From Nitrospinota bacterium (GTDB lineage: Bacteria; Nitrospinota; Nitrospinia; Nitrospinales; VA-1), in NCBI GenBank assembly GCA_009873635.1, contig WAHY01000012.1, positions 37,752 to 70,240 on the forward strand: a stretch of 32,489 nt of DNA, written 5' to 3'. Made by a program: the position numbers and the translations under genes. Under the pieces are notes generated by a model that was not told where the DNA came from, did no database searches, and saw only the letters and a list, made by a program, of their open reading frames with translations. Shown here one piece after another: positions 9,074 to 16,529 of the stretch (positions within the stretch are counted from its first letter, which is position 1; each line of letters opens with the position of its first letter).

Positions 9074-9855
9074 GATGGCCCTTCAGAGTCGAGGGTACGG
9101 TGGTACTCCTCCAAAATGGCATCCTGAGTTTCCTCATCTGCGGACTTATAGATTCGGATTGTTTCAAAGTGGCGTGTTTGCTGAACGCGCAATAGTTTAA
9201 GACGCATTAACTCCAAAATAGCAAGAAAAGTGACGATAACCTCCTGTCTGGTATTTAACACCGTAAACAGGGATTCAAACGTAACACTTTCAGAAGCGTT
9301 AAGAATTTCCATAATATGCTGAATCTGTCCCGTAACAGACATTTCTGTAATTTCAATTTCATAGTCTTTTTCAAAGGACTTTGTATCCAGAATTTTCTGG
9401 TAGGCTTTCAACAAATCAAATACCGACGCATCAACAAGTTCCCGTTCTTCAGAACTATCATCAATTTCGATCTGTCCACCACGGGCAAAAACCTGTTGCC
9501 GATCATGTTCCTTCATCCTTAACTCGAAGGCCGCGTCCCGATAGCGCTGGTATTCTTTCAGTCTGCGCATTAATTCCGCACGCGGGTCCTCTCCACTGCC
9601 CTCATCGAATTCCCCATCAACTTCTGGAGCCGGCAACAAAGTTTTTGATTTGATACGCGCCAGCTCTGCCGCCATCACCAGGTATTCACCGACCACTTCA
9701 AGGTTCAACTCCTGCATCAGCGCAAGGTAGTCCATGTACTGCCGTGTGATTTGAGCAATAGGAATATCGTAGATATCCATTTTTTGCTCTTTGATTAAAT
9801 GGAGCAATAGATCCAAAGGGCCTTCAAAAATGTCAAGCTTGCACTGATAAGCCAT
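9070..9855 (-). CDS. scpA: Segregation and condensation protein A
   Basis: Kleisin subunit that bridges the SMC dimer in chromosome condensation and segregation. It has the typical N-terminus YQCKLDIFEGPLDLLLHLI, then IPIAQITRQYMDYL, the helix LNLEVVGEYLVMAAELARIK, and the kleisin C-terminal winged-helix region (VTFLAILELMRLKLLRVQQ) near residues 205-225. ATG 9855 (261 residues) is preferred to the TTG two codons upstream. The usual partner scpB is not present on either side. The tail ends with a short acidic stretch whose last codons overlap the cyclase remnant on the other strand. Confidence 0.94.
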   Translation of the reverse strand: MAYQCKLDIFEGPLDLLLHLIKEQKMDIYDIPIAQITRQYMDYLALMQELNLEVVGEYLVMAAELARIKSKTLLPAPEVDGEFDEGSGEDPRAELMRRLKEYQRYRDAAFELRMKEHDRQQVFARGGQIEIDDSSEERELVDASVFDLLKAYQKILDTKSFEKDYEIEITEMSVTGQIQHIMEILNASESVTFESLFTVLNTRQEVIVTFLAILELMRLKLLRVQQTRHFETIRIYKSADEETQDAILEEYHRTLDSEGPS

Positions 9856-9932
9856 GGTCAACTCATTAATTCAAGGTTTCTACTTATAAACTAAGGTTAA
9901 TAATAGCAAGTTTTATTGCCAAGCTTAACTTT

Positions 9933-10667
9933 TTATATATCACCCCAAAGTGATTGCAAAAGTGCCAACGCCACCACAGGGGCCGTTTCAGCTTTAAGAA
10001 TACGGGGTCCCAGCCCTATGGTATGAAAACCGAAATCATGGACCTTCTTGATCTCATTAGAGCTGAATCCACCCTCGGGACCAATCAAAACACCTACTGA
10101 ATGCGGTGCTTTGACCAGGTTTAAATTTTTCAGGGAATAGTTTTCCTCCATTTCCCAAAAAACCAGGTTAAGGTCTCGATCATGGTTATTTTTGCAAAAC
10201 GTTTCCAAAGTACCTACTTCTTCTGCCACGAAAGGTATTTCAGTACGCCCGCATTGCTTGGCACTTTCCAGGGCAATTTTCTTCCAACGCTCGGTTTTAT
10301 TCCCAGCCTGATGCATTTTTACCACGCATCGATCTGTGGTCAAAGGAGTAACACTATAAACACCCAGCTCCACTGATTTTCTTAAGGCCGAATCAAACTT
10401 GTTCCCCCTGGTCAATGCGAGGCCCAAATGTACCTTTAAAGGAGACTCTACTTCGAATTTTTCTGACCCAACAACCTCTCCATGTATTATTTTTGCTTTG
10501 ACCTCTATCAAACGAACCGTGAGTAATTTGTCCGAGCCGCTGATCACCTTGATAGAAGCTCCAGGCTTTAACCTTAAAACAGTCCTGATATGCGAAACAT
10601 CCGAGCCGGTAAGCGTCACTTTGTCACTGACAATTTGTTCTTCAGGTACAAAAAATTTGTGGCTCAT
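9933..10667 (-). CDS. rsmE: 16S rRNA (uracil-1498-N3)-methyltransferase
   Basis: SPOUT-class methyltransferase that modifies U1498 in the small-subunit decoding region. It has an N-terminal PUA-like part (HKFFVPEEQI, then LTGSDVSHIRTVLRLKPG) and a C-terminal knotted SAM-binding domain: GVLIGPEGGFSSNEI, then LGPRILKAETAPVVALALLQ. ATG 10667 (244 residues) is chosen because it overlaps the stop of the upstream HAD gene in an ATGA arrangement, a sign of coupled translation. A TTG 12 bases upstream with AAGGA before it is an alternative. Confidence 0.95.
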   Translation of the reverse strand: MSHKFFVPEEQIVSDKVTLTGSDVSHIRTVLRLKPGASIKVISGSDKLLTVRLIEVKAKIIHGEVVGSEKFEVESPLKVHLGLALTRGNKFDSALRKSVELGVYSVTPLTTDRCVVKMHQAGNKTERWKKIALESAKQCGRTEIPFVAEEVGTLETFCKNNHDRDLNLVFWEMEENYSLKNLNLVKAPHSVGVLIGPEGGFSSNEIKKVHDFGFHTIGLGPRILKAETAPVVALALLQSLWGDI

Positions 10668-11386
10668 GCCTCCACCCAATGAATCCTTAACAAGTCTTCC
10701 AGGGACACAATTTCATAATCGGGGATGATATCTGATTTTTCTTTTTTACGGTTGATCCATGCGGTTTTCATACCCACCCCGCGCGCTCCCAATATATCCA
10801 TTGAAAGACTGTCTCCCACAAACAAAATTTCCGAGGGTTCTAATTTAAACTGGCTGATCGCAAGTTGAAAAATGGATGGATGAGGTTTGCGATAAGGAAC
10901 ACCTGAGGAATAAATAGTGAAATCAAAATATTTCTTCAAGCCAGTAGCTTCCAGCTCTTCTTCCTTCATAAAAACCGGGTTAGTGGTGTTGGAAATAATT
11001 CCCATTTTAATTCCCCACTGACTCAATTGATTGAGAACTGTGTTGACCTCGGGGAAAACCACTCGCTCTCTATAAACCTCTTTATAATAAACCTGCAAGA
11101 GTTCTGGAATTGTAACCTTTCCCTGCCATTGAATTTTGAAATAGAAAAGTAGATACTGCAAAACCTCTTCATAGCGAGCTTCTCGATGAGTTTTACGGGA
11201 TTGTTCTATCATCGGTCGAAAAAGTTCCCGGGATTTTGCCAGACAAGTTTCAAAATCCGGCAGTTCAATTTGTTTATCCCTCAGGAAGGTAAATACTTTC
11301 TCCAAAGGAGGACTGTCACCCTCTTCTCCCAAATCGACCAAAGTATGCGCCCAGTCAAAACCAATTGCTTTAAAAGGAAACCCCAT
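10664..11386 (-). CDS. HAD-superfamily hydrolase with an Asp-x-Ala motif I
   Basis: This 240-residue cytoplasmic HAD hydrolase has a helical cap (about 22-110), close to subfamily IA. Motif I is FDWAHT with nucleophile Asp11; motif II is Ser132 in GIISNTTN; motif III is Lys167 in YRKPHP; motif IV is GDSLSMD (Asp192, Asp197). The second motif I aspartate, the general acid/base of most HAD phosphatases, is Ala13 (codon GCG). A DWA motif I is known from phosphonoacetaldehyde hydrolase, but the characteristic cap lysine of that enzyme is not evident, so the substrate is left open. It is coupled to rsmE by a 4-base overlap. The start is ATG 11386, with GGTGAG just upstream and a good promoter further out. 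Confidence 0.85.
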   Translation of the reverse strand: MGFPFKAIGFDWAHTLVDLGEEGDSPPLEKVFTFLRDKQIELPDFETCLAKSRELFRPMIEQSRKTHREARYEEVLQYLLFYFKIQWQGKVTIPELLQVYYKEVYRERVVFPEVNTVLNQLSQWGIKMGIISNTTNPVFMKEEELEATGLKKYFDFTIYSSGVPYRKPHPSIFQLAISQFKLEPSEILFVGDSLSMDILGARGVGMKTAWINRKKEKSDIIPDYEIVSLEDLLRIHWVEA

Positions 11387-11445
11387 CTTCTCACCCGTTG
11401 TTGCTGTATTGCATCCCGTAAAATATGAGAGCCCATTGACAACCC

Positions 11446-11474
11446 ATTAGAAACGATAAAACCTTAACTATCAA
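11446..11474 (-). promoter_or_regulatory. Sigma-70-type promoter of the HAD-rsmE operon
   Basis: Minus strand TTGATA (11474-11469), a 17-base spacer and TCTAAT (11451-11446), each box five of six to consensus, 60 bases before the HAD start. Confidence 0.6.
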
Positions 11475-11545
11475 TGATTAAAATGATATATTTTAAATTT
11501 TCGGATCTGTGGAAACCTTCTTTGGAAACTCAAGAAAGTATGTTC

Positions 11546-11574
11546 TTGACCCTAAGCCTCATCCACTAAATAAT
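11546..11574 (+). promoter_or_regulatory. Sigma-70-type promoter of the DUF2284 gene
   Basis: TTGACC (11546-11551), a 17-base spacer and AATAAT (11569-11574), each five of six to consensus, 31 bases before the ATG at 11606. Together with the HAD promoter it makes a divergent intergenic region. Confidence 0.55.
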
Positions 11575-11605
11575 ATCAGAGCATCAATCACCATCGGGAA
11601 ATACC

Positions 11606-12145
11606 ATGACTTCAGAAAACATAAAATCCCTGCCTCAAAATATTCGCTCGAATCAAGAGCTTATTCAGGAAGCAATAGGCTTGGGTTGCACCAAAGCAAA
11701 GGTGATTTTAACAAAGACCATATCCATGGCTCATTGGATGAAGTTACAGTGCCAATATGGCTGTTCCCATTACGGTTCGCTTTTAACCTGCCCTCCCTTT
11801 GCACCCGATACAGAAGAAATGTCGGAAGTCCTTTCAGATTACGAAAAAGCCCTGCTGATAAACGCAAGTCCGGAAACAAACGTAAGAGAAATTGTGGTCC
11901 AGTTGGAAAGTCTTTTAAAAGAGAAAGGTTTCAGCAAGGCATTTGCATTATCTGCTACTCCCTGTGACTTGTGCGACCCCTGCACCATTTCAACTTGTTG
12001 TCAATATCCTGAAAAAGCCCGGCCAACCCTTCAAGCCTGCGGAATTGATGTTAATGAAACCGTCCACAATAACGGCTGGGGTGATCTTGGTAAACAGACC
12101 CCCTGTACCCCAACCCATGCTATTGGTCTGGTGCTTATAGATTAA
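11606..12145 (+). CDS. DUF2284 cysteine-rich putative metal-binding protein
   Basis: This 179-residue cytoplasmic protein is recognisable as DUF2284 by the cysteine pattern CQYGCSHYGSLLTCPPFAPD (Cys49, 53, 62). A second cluster near residues 119-133 (PCDLCDPC, then CC) and a Gly/Trp-containing C-terminal region follow. The Cys spacing suggests an Fe-S cluster or zinc site, but the biochemical function of the family is not established. The start at ATG 11606 is supported by GGGA about 6 bases upstream and by the promoter ending at 11574. It sits alone on the plus strand; the downstream DNA to 12570 holds only gene remnants, so any former operon partners appear lost. Confidence 0.85.
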   Translation: MTSENIKSLPQNIRSNQELIQEAIGLGCTKAKVILTKTISMAHWMKLQCQYGCSHYGSLLTCPPFAPDTEEMSEVLSDYEKALLINASPETNVREIVVQLESLLKEKGFSKAFALSATPCDLCDPCTISTCCQYPEKARPTLQACGIDVNETVHNNGWGDLGKQTPCTPTHAIGLVLID

Positions 12146-12187
12146 AAACCATATTTAAAAAGCATCACTTCTCAAACTTAATTGCCC

Positions 12188-12295
12188 GTGGGTTATCGCT
12201 ACGCAATCTTTGGAACAGGAAGGCAGGGCCTATATGCCGCTTATGACCTGACCCCGTTTGGATCAGCCAAGGAAGTGAAATTGGTTTCTCATTAA
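12188..12295 (+). pseudogene. Remnant: N-terminus of a saccharopine dehydrogenase-like protein
   Basis: From GTG 12188 the frame reads YRYAIFGTGRQGLYAAYDL, then FGSAKEVKLV, and ends at TAA 12293-12295 after 35 residues. This is the Rossmann beta-alpha-beta start of saccharopine dehydrogenase-family proteins (GxGRQGxAAAYDLxxFGxAxxV). The rest of the roughly 350-400-residue enzyme is absent. It is followed within about 15 bases by a different gene fragment, so a deletion joining two genes is likely. Too short to fold or act alone. Confidence 0.7.
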
Positions 12296-12309
12296 TAAAG
12301 GGATACCAG

Positions 12310-12570
12310 GTTTATGTAAGCATTTTGGTTAAGAAGGATCTCTTACATAAATTGGTCTGTGAAGGCCTAAATCAAAAAACTCCAGTTTCCAAAATTATGG
12401 AGGAATCAATCTTAGCCGTAGATATATACTTAACAATCTCTGATGCCGGGTCACTGATGCAAAAATACAATATCAACCATCTGGCTGTCACAAAAGATGA
12501 TGAGATAGCAGGAATTGTATCAATTAGAGACCTTGCTTATAAATCTAAAGAACCCGCTCAAACCTATTAA
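12310..12570 (+). pseudogene. Remnant: second half of a CBS-pair protein
   Basis: The frame is open from 12247, but family-like sequence starts near 12310. It reads VYVSILVKKDLLHKLVCEGL (end of a first CBS motif), then KTPVSKIMEES, DAGSLMQKYNINHLAVTKDD and EIAGIVSIRDLAY (a complete second CBS motif), with TAA at 12568-12570. The first CBS motif is missing. TTG 12325 could start an 81-residue protein but has no good ribosome site. It is probably the 3' half left by the same deletion that truncated the saccharopine-dehydrogenase-like gene. A short expressed single-CBS protein cannot be excluded. Confidence 0.6.
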
Positions 12571-12577
12571 ACCTCTA

Positions 12578-13813
12578 TCATTTTTCTGAAGGCCAGGACT
12601 GCTCGCCTCCAGACAGATCATCTAACTCCTGAAGTTCTTTTCCGTTAATCCCTAAAAAATAAAGAATTAATCTTAAGTCAGACTGGTTGATGCTTGCATT
12701 TGCCTGGCGTTGCACGATAGGTTTGGCGTTAAAGGCAATCCCCAATCCTGCCTTTGCCAGCATCTTAATATCGTTAGCCCCATCACCAACTGCCACTACC
12801 TGACGCAGGGAGAATCCTTCCTTTTCGGCTAGAGCAATCAATGTTTTTTCTTTGGCTTCCGCATCAATAATCTGCCCTTCCAGCTCACCAGAAACTTTAC
12901 CATTTTCTATTCTCAACTGATTTGCAACACCATAGTCCAAACCATAATTTTCGCGAATCTTATCTATAAAGAACTGAAAACCACCGCTGACCAGAGCAAT
13001 TTTATATCCAAGGTGTTTCAAAATATAAACCAGAGACTCTGCCCCCGGTGTAAGAGGTAATAAGCTGGAGAGTTGATACAGTTTTTCTACAGATAGTCCT
13101 TTTAACAATTTAACTCTTTTACGTAATGCTGATTCAAAGTCGATTTGACCATTCATAGCCTGATGTGTAATCCCGGCCATCTCCTCTCCCACCCCGGCCA
13201 ACTTTCCCAGTTCATCAATAACTTCACACTGCAAGAAAGTCATATCAGCATCGAGCACAATCAACCTTTTATTACGTCTGAAATAAGTCTCTTCCTGAAC
13301 AGCAATATCGACCCGATAATTTTCTTTAAACTTCACCAAGGCATCCAGGACATCTTCTGATGAGTGGACCTCGCGGGTTCCGATAATAAACTCCAGTGCA
13401 TGCACATCCCCTGAGCCCAATTGCTCAATACGCAGGATATTTATATCAAGCTCAGCGAAAATTCTCGTGATTTCCAAAAATCCCGTGGATGGCATGGAAT
13501 CACAGAGCAAGGTCACAACTGAACGATGGATATAAGGGGCCTCTGGCCTTATCGCTGTTTCCCAGGGATACAGAGTGGCTTTGAAATTCATTTTTTCAGC
13601 ATAACCGGATAGTGCGTCTCGAAGGGGTTGAATCTTGGCTTCATCGCACCCGTCAAGCAAAATGGATAGATTGAGTAAACCGTTAAAAACAAATTGCTTG
13701 ATATCGACTACATTGCAATGGGACTGAACTATGAATGCTAAAGTTTCAGCCAGAATCCCAGGGCGGTCTTGTGCTGATATATGAATATGCAGTTGGTTGG
13801 AAGTAGAAGACAT
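12578..13813 (-). CDS. serB: Phosphoserine phosphatase with two ACT domains
   Basis: Last step of serine synthesis, dephosphorylating O-phosphoserine. Two N-terminal ACT-like domains come first (about 5-80, HIHISAQDRPGILAETLAF; about 95-170), the usual place for serine feedback. The HAD domain follows: VLDADMTFLQCEVIDEL (DxD nucleophile pair; Met replaces the common Ser after the second Asp), LVSGGFQFF (motif II), a Lys in EAKEKT, and VAVGDGANDIKM (motif IV). The length of 411 residues fits two-ACT SerB proteins. The start is ATG 13813, three bases after the stop of the leucine-rich-repeat gene, which implies co-transcription. It feeds the same serine pool used by cysE about 4 kb away, although not in the same operon. 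Confidence 0.95.
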   Translation of the reverse strand: MSSTSNQLHIHISAQDRPGILAETLAFIVQSHCNVVDIKQFVFNGLLNLSILLDGCDEAKIQPLRDALSGYAEKMNFKATLYPWETAIRPEAPYIHRSVVTLLCDSMPSTGFLEITRIFAELDINILRIEQLGSGDVHALEFIIGTREVHSSEDVLDALVKFKENYRVDIAVQEETYFRRNKRLIVLDADMTFLQCEVIDELGKLAGVGEEMAGITHQAMNGQIDFESALRKRVKLLKGLSVEKLYQLSSLLPLTPGAESLVYILKHLGYKIALVSGGFQFFIDKIRENYGLDYGVANQLRIENGKVSGELEGQIIDAEAKEKTLIALAEKEGFSLRQVVAVGDGANDIKMLAKAGLGIAFNAKPIVQRQANASINQSDLRLILYFLGINGKELQELDDLSGGEQSWPSEK

Positions 13814-13816
13814 GAC

Positions 13817-14272
13817 TCAGATCTGCGGCTTGTAACGCCACCCTTCCTTTTTTTTACATGTCCAACCTTCATTTAACTGAAAGGTAGCCAAATTAACCAG
13901 TGTTTCAGAGTTGAATAAATATAGAATGCCTTCACCCTTTATTGGGTTTCCCTTCAGGTGCAAACGTTTAAGTTTACCGAGATATTTGGCATTGGCTAGG
14001 AACTTCAAGCCTTCATCGCTTACATTATTCTGGTTGAGGTTTAAATACTGGATATTTTCTAAAAATTCGCATTCGGTCAATAACTGAACTCCCTGATCTC
14101 CCAGGTTATTATCATCTAAATCCAGCCAACTGATTTCCCTCATTCTAGGTGACTGCCACAGTAAACGAGATTCTTCGACGCTTAGTCCTTTTCCACTCAA
14201 CATAAGCTGGTTACCTCGCAACCGGCCTTCAAAAATCTGTTCAACATTATCAAATCTAGTATTCATGTTCAT
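13817..14272 (-). CDS. Small leucine-rich-repeat (RNI-like) protein
   Basis: 151 residues, no signal peptide or membrane helix. Three to four repeats of the ribonuclease-inhibitor type are visible: ISWLDLDDNNLGDQGVQLL, IQYLNLNQNNVSDEGLKFL, and KRLHLKGNPIKGEGI (about residues 48-125). They give a short curved protein-binding surface. The tail ends in a basic aromatic cluster (CKKKEGWRYKP). Likely role: a protein-protein adaptor; the partner is unknown. The ATG 14272 start has no strong ribosome site, and another ATG lies two codons on. It is directly upstream of serB and downstream of rarA on the same strand. Confidence 0.75.
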   Translation of the reverse strand: MNMNTRFDNVEQIFEGRLRGNQLMLSGKGLSVEESRLLWQSPRMREISWLDLDDNNLGDQGVQLLTECEFLENIQYLNLNQNNVSDEGLKFLANAKYLGKLKRLHLKGNPIKGEGILYLFNSETLVNLATFQLNEGWTCKKKEGWRYKPQI

Positions 14273-14296
14273 TCGTTTTCCTCAAATTAAAACCAT

Positions 14297-14327
14297 GGTT
14301 GTGTTCTATACCACGAAGGGCACAACC
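14297..14327. repeat. Inverted repeat between rarA and the leucine-rich-repeat gene
   Basis: GGTTGTG (14297-14303) and CACAACC (14321-14327) form a 7-bp stem around 17 bases. On the minus strand TTGGTA and TATAGA lie 17 bases apart over the same place, so this may be a weak promoter with an operator, or a processing hairpin. It has no T-run and is not a good terminator. Confidence 0.3.
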
Positions 14328-14334
14328 TACCAAT

Positions 14335-15591
14335 TCATTTTTTTTCAGGTATATATTTACGATCTTTTAAAGATTTTGGTAGATACTCCTGCTCAACCGT
14401 CGAGCCAGGAAAGTCATGCGGGTACTTATAGTCCACACCAAATCCATACTTTGATTTAGCATCTTTATAATGCGTGTCTTTCAAATGATCCGGGACAGGA
14501 TAGGAATGCCCCTTATTCTGGATATCGTCCAAAGCCTTATCTATAGCGACAATCGCAGAATTATCCTTCGGAGCCTGTGCCACATAGATCACTGCCTGAG
14601 CAAGAGGTATGCGTGCTTCTGGAAATCCCAGCTTTTCCACAGAATTCGCCACAGCCTGCGCCAATATGAATGCTTGAGGGTCAGCGTTTCCCACATCTTC
14701 AGCCGCAGTGACCAACAACCTGCGAACAATAAAACGAGGGTCTTCACCCCCATCAATCAGTTTTGCCAGCCAGTAAATTGCCGCATCTGCATCTGAGCCA
14801 CGTAAACTTTTCTGGAACGCTGAGGCATGATCGTAATGTTCAGTGCCTTTTTTATCAAAAAGTGTAGATGCTTTTTGAACAACCCCCTCTACTATCTTTA
14901 GATCAACCTGTTTCAAGTTCTTCCGAACACCTATCTCATTTGCTGCTTCCAAAACATTTAGTGCACGGCGAGCATCTCCATTTGCATGACTGACAATCAT
15001 TTCTATTGCTTCTTGAGAAATTTCAATATCTGCCTCTCCCAAACCCTTTTCAGTATCATTCAAAGCTCTGTCTAGGATTTCATGAATTTGTTCCCGCCCC
15101 AAAAAGTCGAGCCGAAAAATCTGGCAACGCGATCTAAGTGAAGGTATTACCTCAAATGAAGGGTTCTCGGTTGTACTGCCGATCAAACGAACTGTTCCAT
15201 CTTCAATATGAGGAAGTACGGCATCCTGCTGGGCTTTATTAAACCGGTGAATTTCATCAATGAAGATTATTGTTCCCTGTTGATGGGTCTTCCAAAGCTG
15301 GCGGGCACATTCAATGACCTTTCTGATATCAGCGACACCGGCATTCACCGCACTGATCTCATGAAACTCGCTTTCAGTCAGTCGTGCCGCAATCCGTGCG
15401 AGGGTTGTTTTACCTGTTCCAGGTGGGCCCCATAATATGAAAGATAGTTTCGAACCAGATTCCACCAATTCTCTTAAAGGCAATCCTTCTCCGATAAGAT
15501 GCTTCTGCCCCGCAAACCCTTCCCAGTTGTCAGGGCGCAAGCGATCCGCAAGAGGTGCGGTTGGTTTTTCATAATCAGGAAATAGTTCCAT
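14335..15591 (-). CDS. rarA: Replication-associated recombination protein RarA (MgsA)
   Basis: AAA+ ATPase of the clamp-loader/RuvB-like group that acts at stalled forks and single-strand gaps. Its 418 residues are full length. Walker A is GPPGTGKTT (about 55-63), Walker B is IIFIDEIHRFNKAQQD, sensor 1 is IGSTTENPSFEV and the arginine finger is in SLRSRCQIF. The C-terminal tetramerisation part is seen as GSDADAAIYWLAKLIDGGEDPRFIVRRLLV split around residue 270, then NPFQAF-like AQAVANSVEKLGFPEARIPLA. The start is ATG 15591. It appears to be the first gene of a rarA-LRR-serB minus-strand run. Confidence 0.95.
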   Translation of the reverse strand: MELFPDYEKPTAPLADRLRPDNWEGFAGQKHLIGEGLPLRELVESGSKLSFILWGPPGTGKTTLARIAARLTESEFHEISAVNAGVADIRKVIECARQLWKTHQQGTIIFIDEIHRFNKAQQDAVLPHIEDGTVRLIGSTTENPSFEVIPSLRSRCQIFRLDFLGREQIHEILDRALNDTEKGLGEADIEISQEAIEMIVSHANGDARRALNVLEAANEIGVRKNLKQVDLKIVEGVVQKASTLFDKKGTEHYDHASAFQKSLRGSDADAAIYWLAKLIDGGEDPRFIVRRLLVTAAEDVGNADPQAFILAQAVANSVEKLGFPEARIPLAQAVIYVAQAPKDNSAIVAIDKALDDIQNKGHSYPVPDHLKDTHYKDAKSKYGFGVDYKYPHDFPGSTVEQEYLPKSLKDRKYIPEKK

Positions 15592-15709
15592 AACTAACTT
15601 TCTACTATCATCAAAAACCTCTGCCGTTCAGAGAGCGAACTCCCAACCTTAAAGGGATGTGGCTAACAGCCCAGGTGAGAATAAAAATCAACCCATAACA
15701 AACTGGAAC

Positions 15710-15925
15710 CTATGGCCCGCCAATGGATTTCAACAGGAGCTTTTCATTTAAATGCACATAAAGCGGACGAGCCCCTAACATAACCATCAACCCAATATAA
15801 CTCAACACTAAAATCATAAACAACAAACCGCCCGTACTTGAAGAGATTTCTGAAATATTTTCATGAACAAATTTGGGATAGAATGTTCCCCCCAAGAAAA
15901 ATTCTGACTCTCTATTTATATCCAC
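15710..15925 (-). CDS. Small membrane protein or permease fragment, unknown
   Basis: 71 residues with one clear membrane helix (GGLLFMILVLSYIGLMVMLG, about 33-52). An aromatic N-terminal part (FFLGGTFYPKFVHENI) precedes it and a positively charged end follows. GTG 15925 is preceded directly by an in-frame TAA and has no ribosome site. No family was recognised. It could be the C-terminal piece of the membrane protein whose N-terminal piece lies at 16973-17275 on the same strand, but this is inference only. Confidence 0.35.
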   Translation of the reverse strand: MDINRESEFFLGGTFYPKFVHENISEISSSTGGLLFMILVLSYIGLMVMLGARPLYVHLNEKLLLKSIGGP

Positions 15926-15986
15926 TTAGTAGGCGGGAGAAATAACCATCAAATTCACTGTTCATGGAACAAAACCGCCTAAGTGG
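15922..15986. repeat. Long-range inverted repeat
   Basis: CCACTTAGTAGGCGG (15922-15936) pairs with CCGCCTAAGTGG (15975-15986): 12 bp with a two-base bulge and a 38-base loop. It lies at the edge of the plus-strand two-gene patch, overlapping the start of the small minus-strand gene. It could be a cruciform, an end of a decayed mobile element, or an RNA hairpin. Confidence 0.5.
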
Positions 15987-16021
15987 CTAAAAAATAAACT
16001 CTAAATTAGATCGTTAAATTG

Positions 16022-16051
16022 TTGACTATAGCAGTAATAAATGATTAAAAT
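16022..16051 (+). promoter_or_regulatory. Sigma-70-type promoter of the two exported-protein genes
   Basis: TTGACT (16022-16027), an 18-base spacer and TAAAAT (16046-16051), each five of six to consensus, about 30-50 bases before the first start codons. Confidence 0.5.
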
Positions 16052-16082
16052 TTTTGTGGTTTTATTTTAATTTTTTGGCTAC

Positions 16083-16493
16083 ATGAGGTCATTTTTGTTT
16101 ATGAAGTTTAAAATTGTGTTTTTTGTTTCATTTTTATTACTTTTTGTTTATTCCACTAGTCTTGCAGTCACGAATGAAGTAGATAGAAATCGAAACGAAC
16201 GAGAGCGAAAGCGAGACCTAAGACCTCGACTGGAACACAATGATGCTACTAGTTATAGGGAAAAAATGCGCAAGGAACGAGAGCGGAAGCGAGAACGAGC
16301 ACCTAGATTGGAACAGCAAGACGATACCGCTGTGGCAGCAGAAACAAGTGAGGCGGTTGATGAGCTAACGGCTGAGGGGAGTGCAGTTGAGGTTAAGGAA
16401 GTCACTGGAATAGAACTCTCCGCTGAGGGGAGTGCAGTTGAGGTTAAGGAAGTCACTGGAATAGAACTATCCGCTGAGGGAAGCGGAACATGA
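16083..16493 (+). CDS. Exported basic/acidic repeat protein, unknown
   Basis: 136 residues from ATG 16083, or 130 from ATG 16101, whose MKFKIVFFVSFLLLFVYSTS is the better signal peptide (probable cut after SLA). The mature part has two imperfect basic repeats (NERERKRDLRPRLEHND and KERERKRERAPRLEQQDD). An acidic tail of two near-identical 17-residue repeats (AEGSAVEVKEVTGIELS) and a partial third ends at TGA. The arrangement of a basic then acidic, disordered-looking protein resembles no family I know. It may interact with polyanions or wall polymers; this is speculation. Neither start has a clear ribosome site. A second exported protein follows 36 bases downstream. Confidence 0.6.
   Translation: MRSFLFMKFKIVFFVSFLLLFVYSTSLAVTNEVDRNRNERERKRDLRPRLEHNDATSYREKMRKERERKRERAPRLEQQDDTAVAAETSEAVDELTAEGSAVEVKEVTGIELSAEGSAVEVKEVTGIELSAEGSGT
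16371..16483 (+). repeat. 51-bp in-frame tandem repeat, two copies and a partial third
   Basis: Copies at 16371-16421 and 16422-16472 differ at one base near the end (CTCTCC versus CTATCC). A third begins at 16473 and diverges after about 11 bases. The unit is 17 codons, so copy number can change without shifting the frame. Near identity at DNA level indicates recent duplication. Confidence 0.9.
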
Positions 16494-16529
16494 TAGTAAT
16501 TAATAAAATTTAAGATTGGAGAGTTTATT

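Noticed and set aside
9074-9127. DGPS after the TAA of the cyclase remnant as proof of a functional readthrough product
   Set aside because: It is only four residues, and the same bases encode the end of ScpA on the other strand, so coincidence is possible. Kept only as supporting detail.
12178-12310. Possible tRNA or regulatory RNA between DUF2284 and the CBS fragment
   Set aside because: No cloverleaf or conserved RNA motif; the sequence is explained by the saccharopine-dehydrogenase-like remnant.
16371-16483. Direct repeats as a possible CRISPR array
   Set aside because: The units are contiguous with no spacers, are in frame and lie inside a protein-coding gene; this is a coding tandem repeat.
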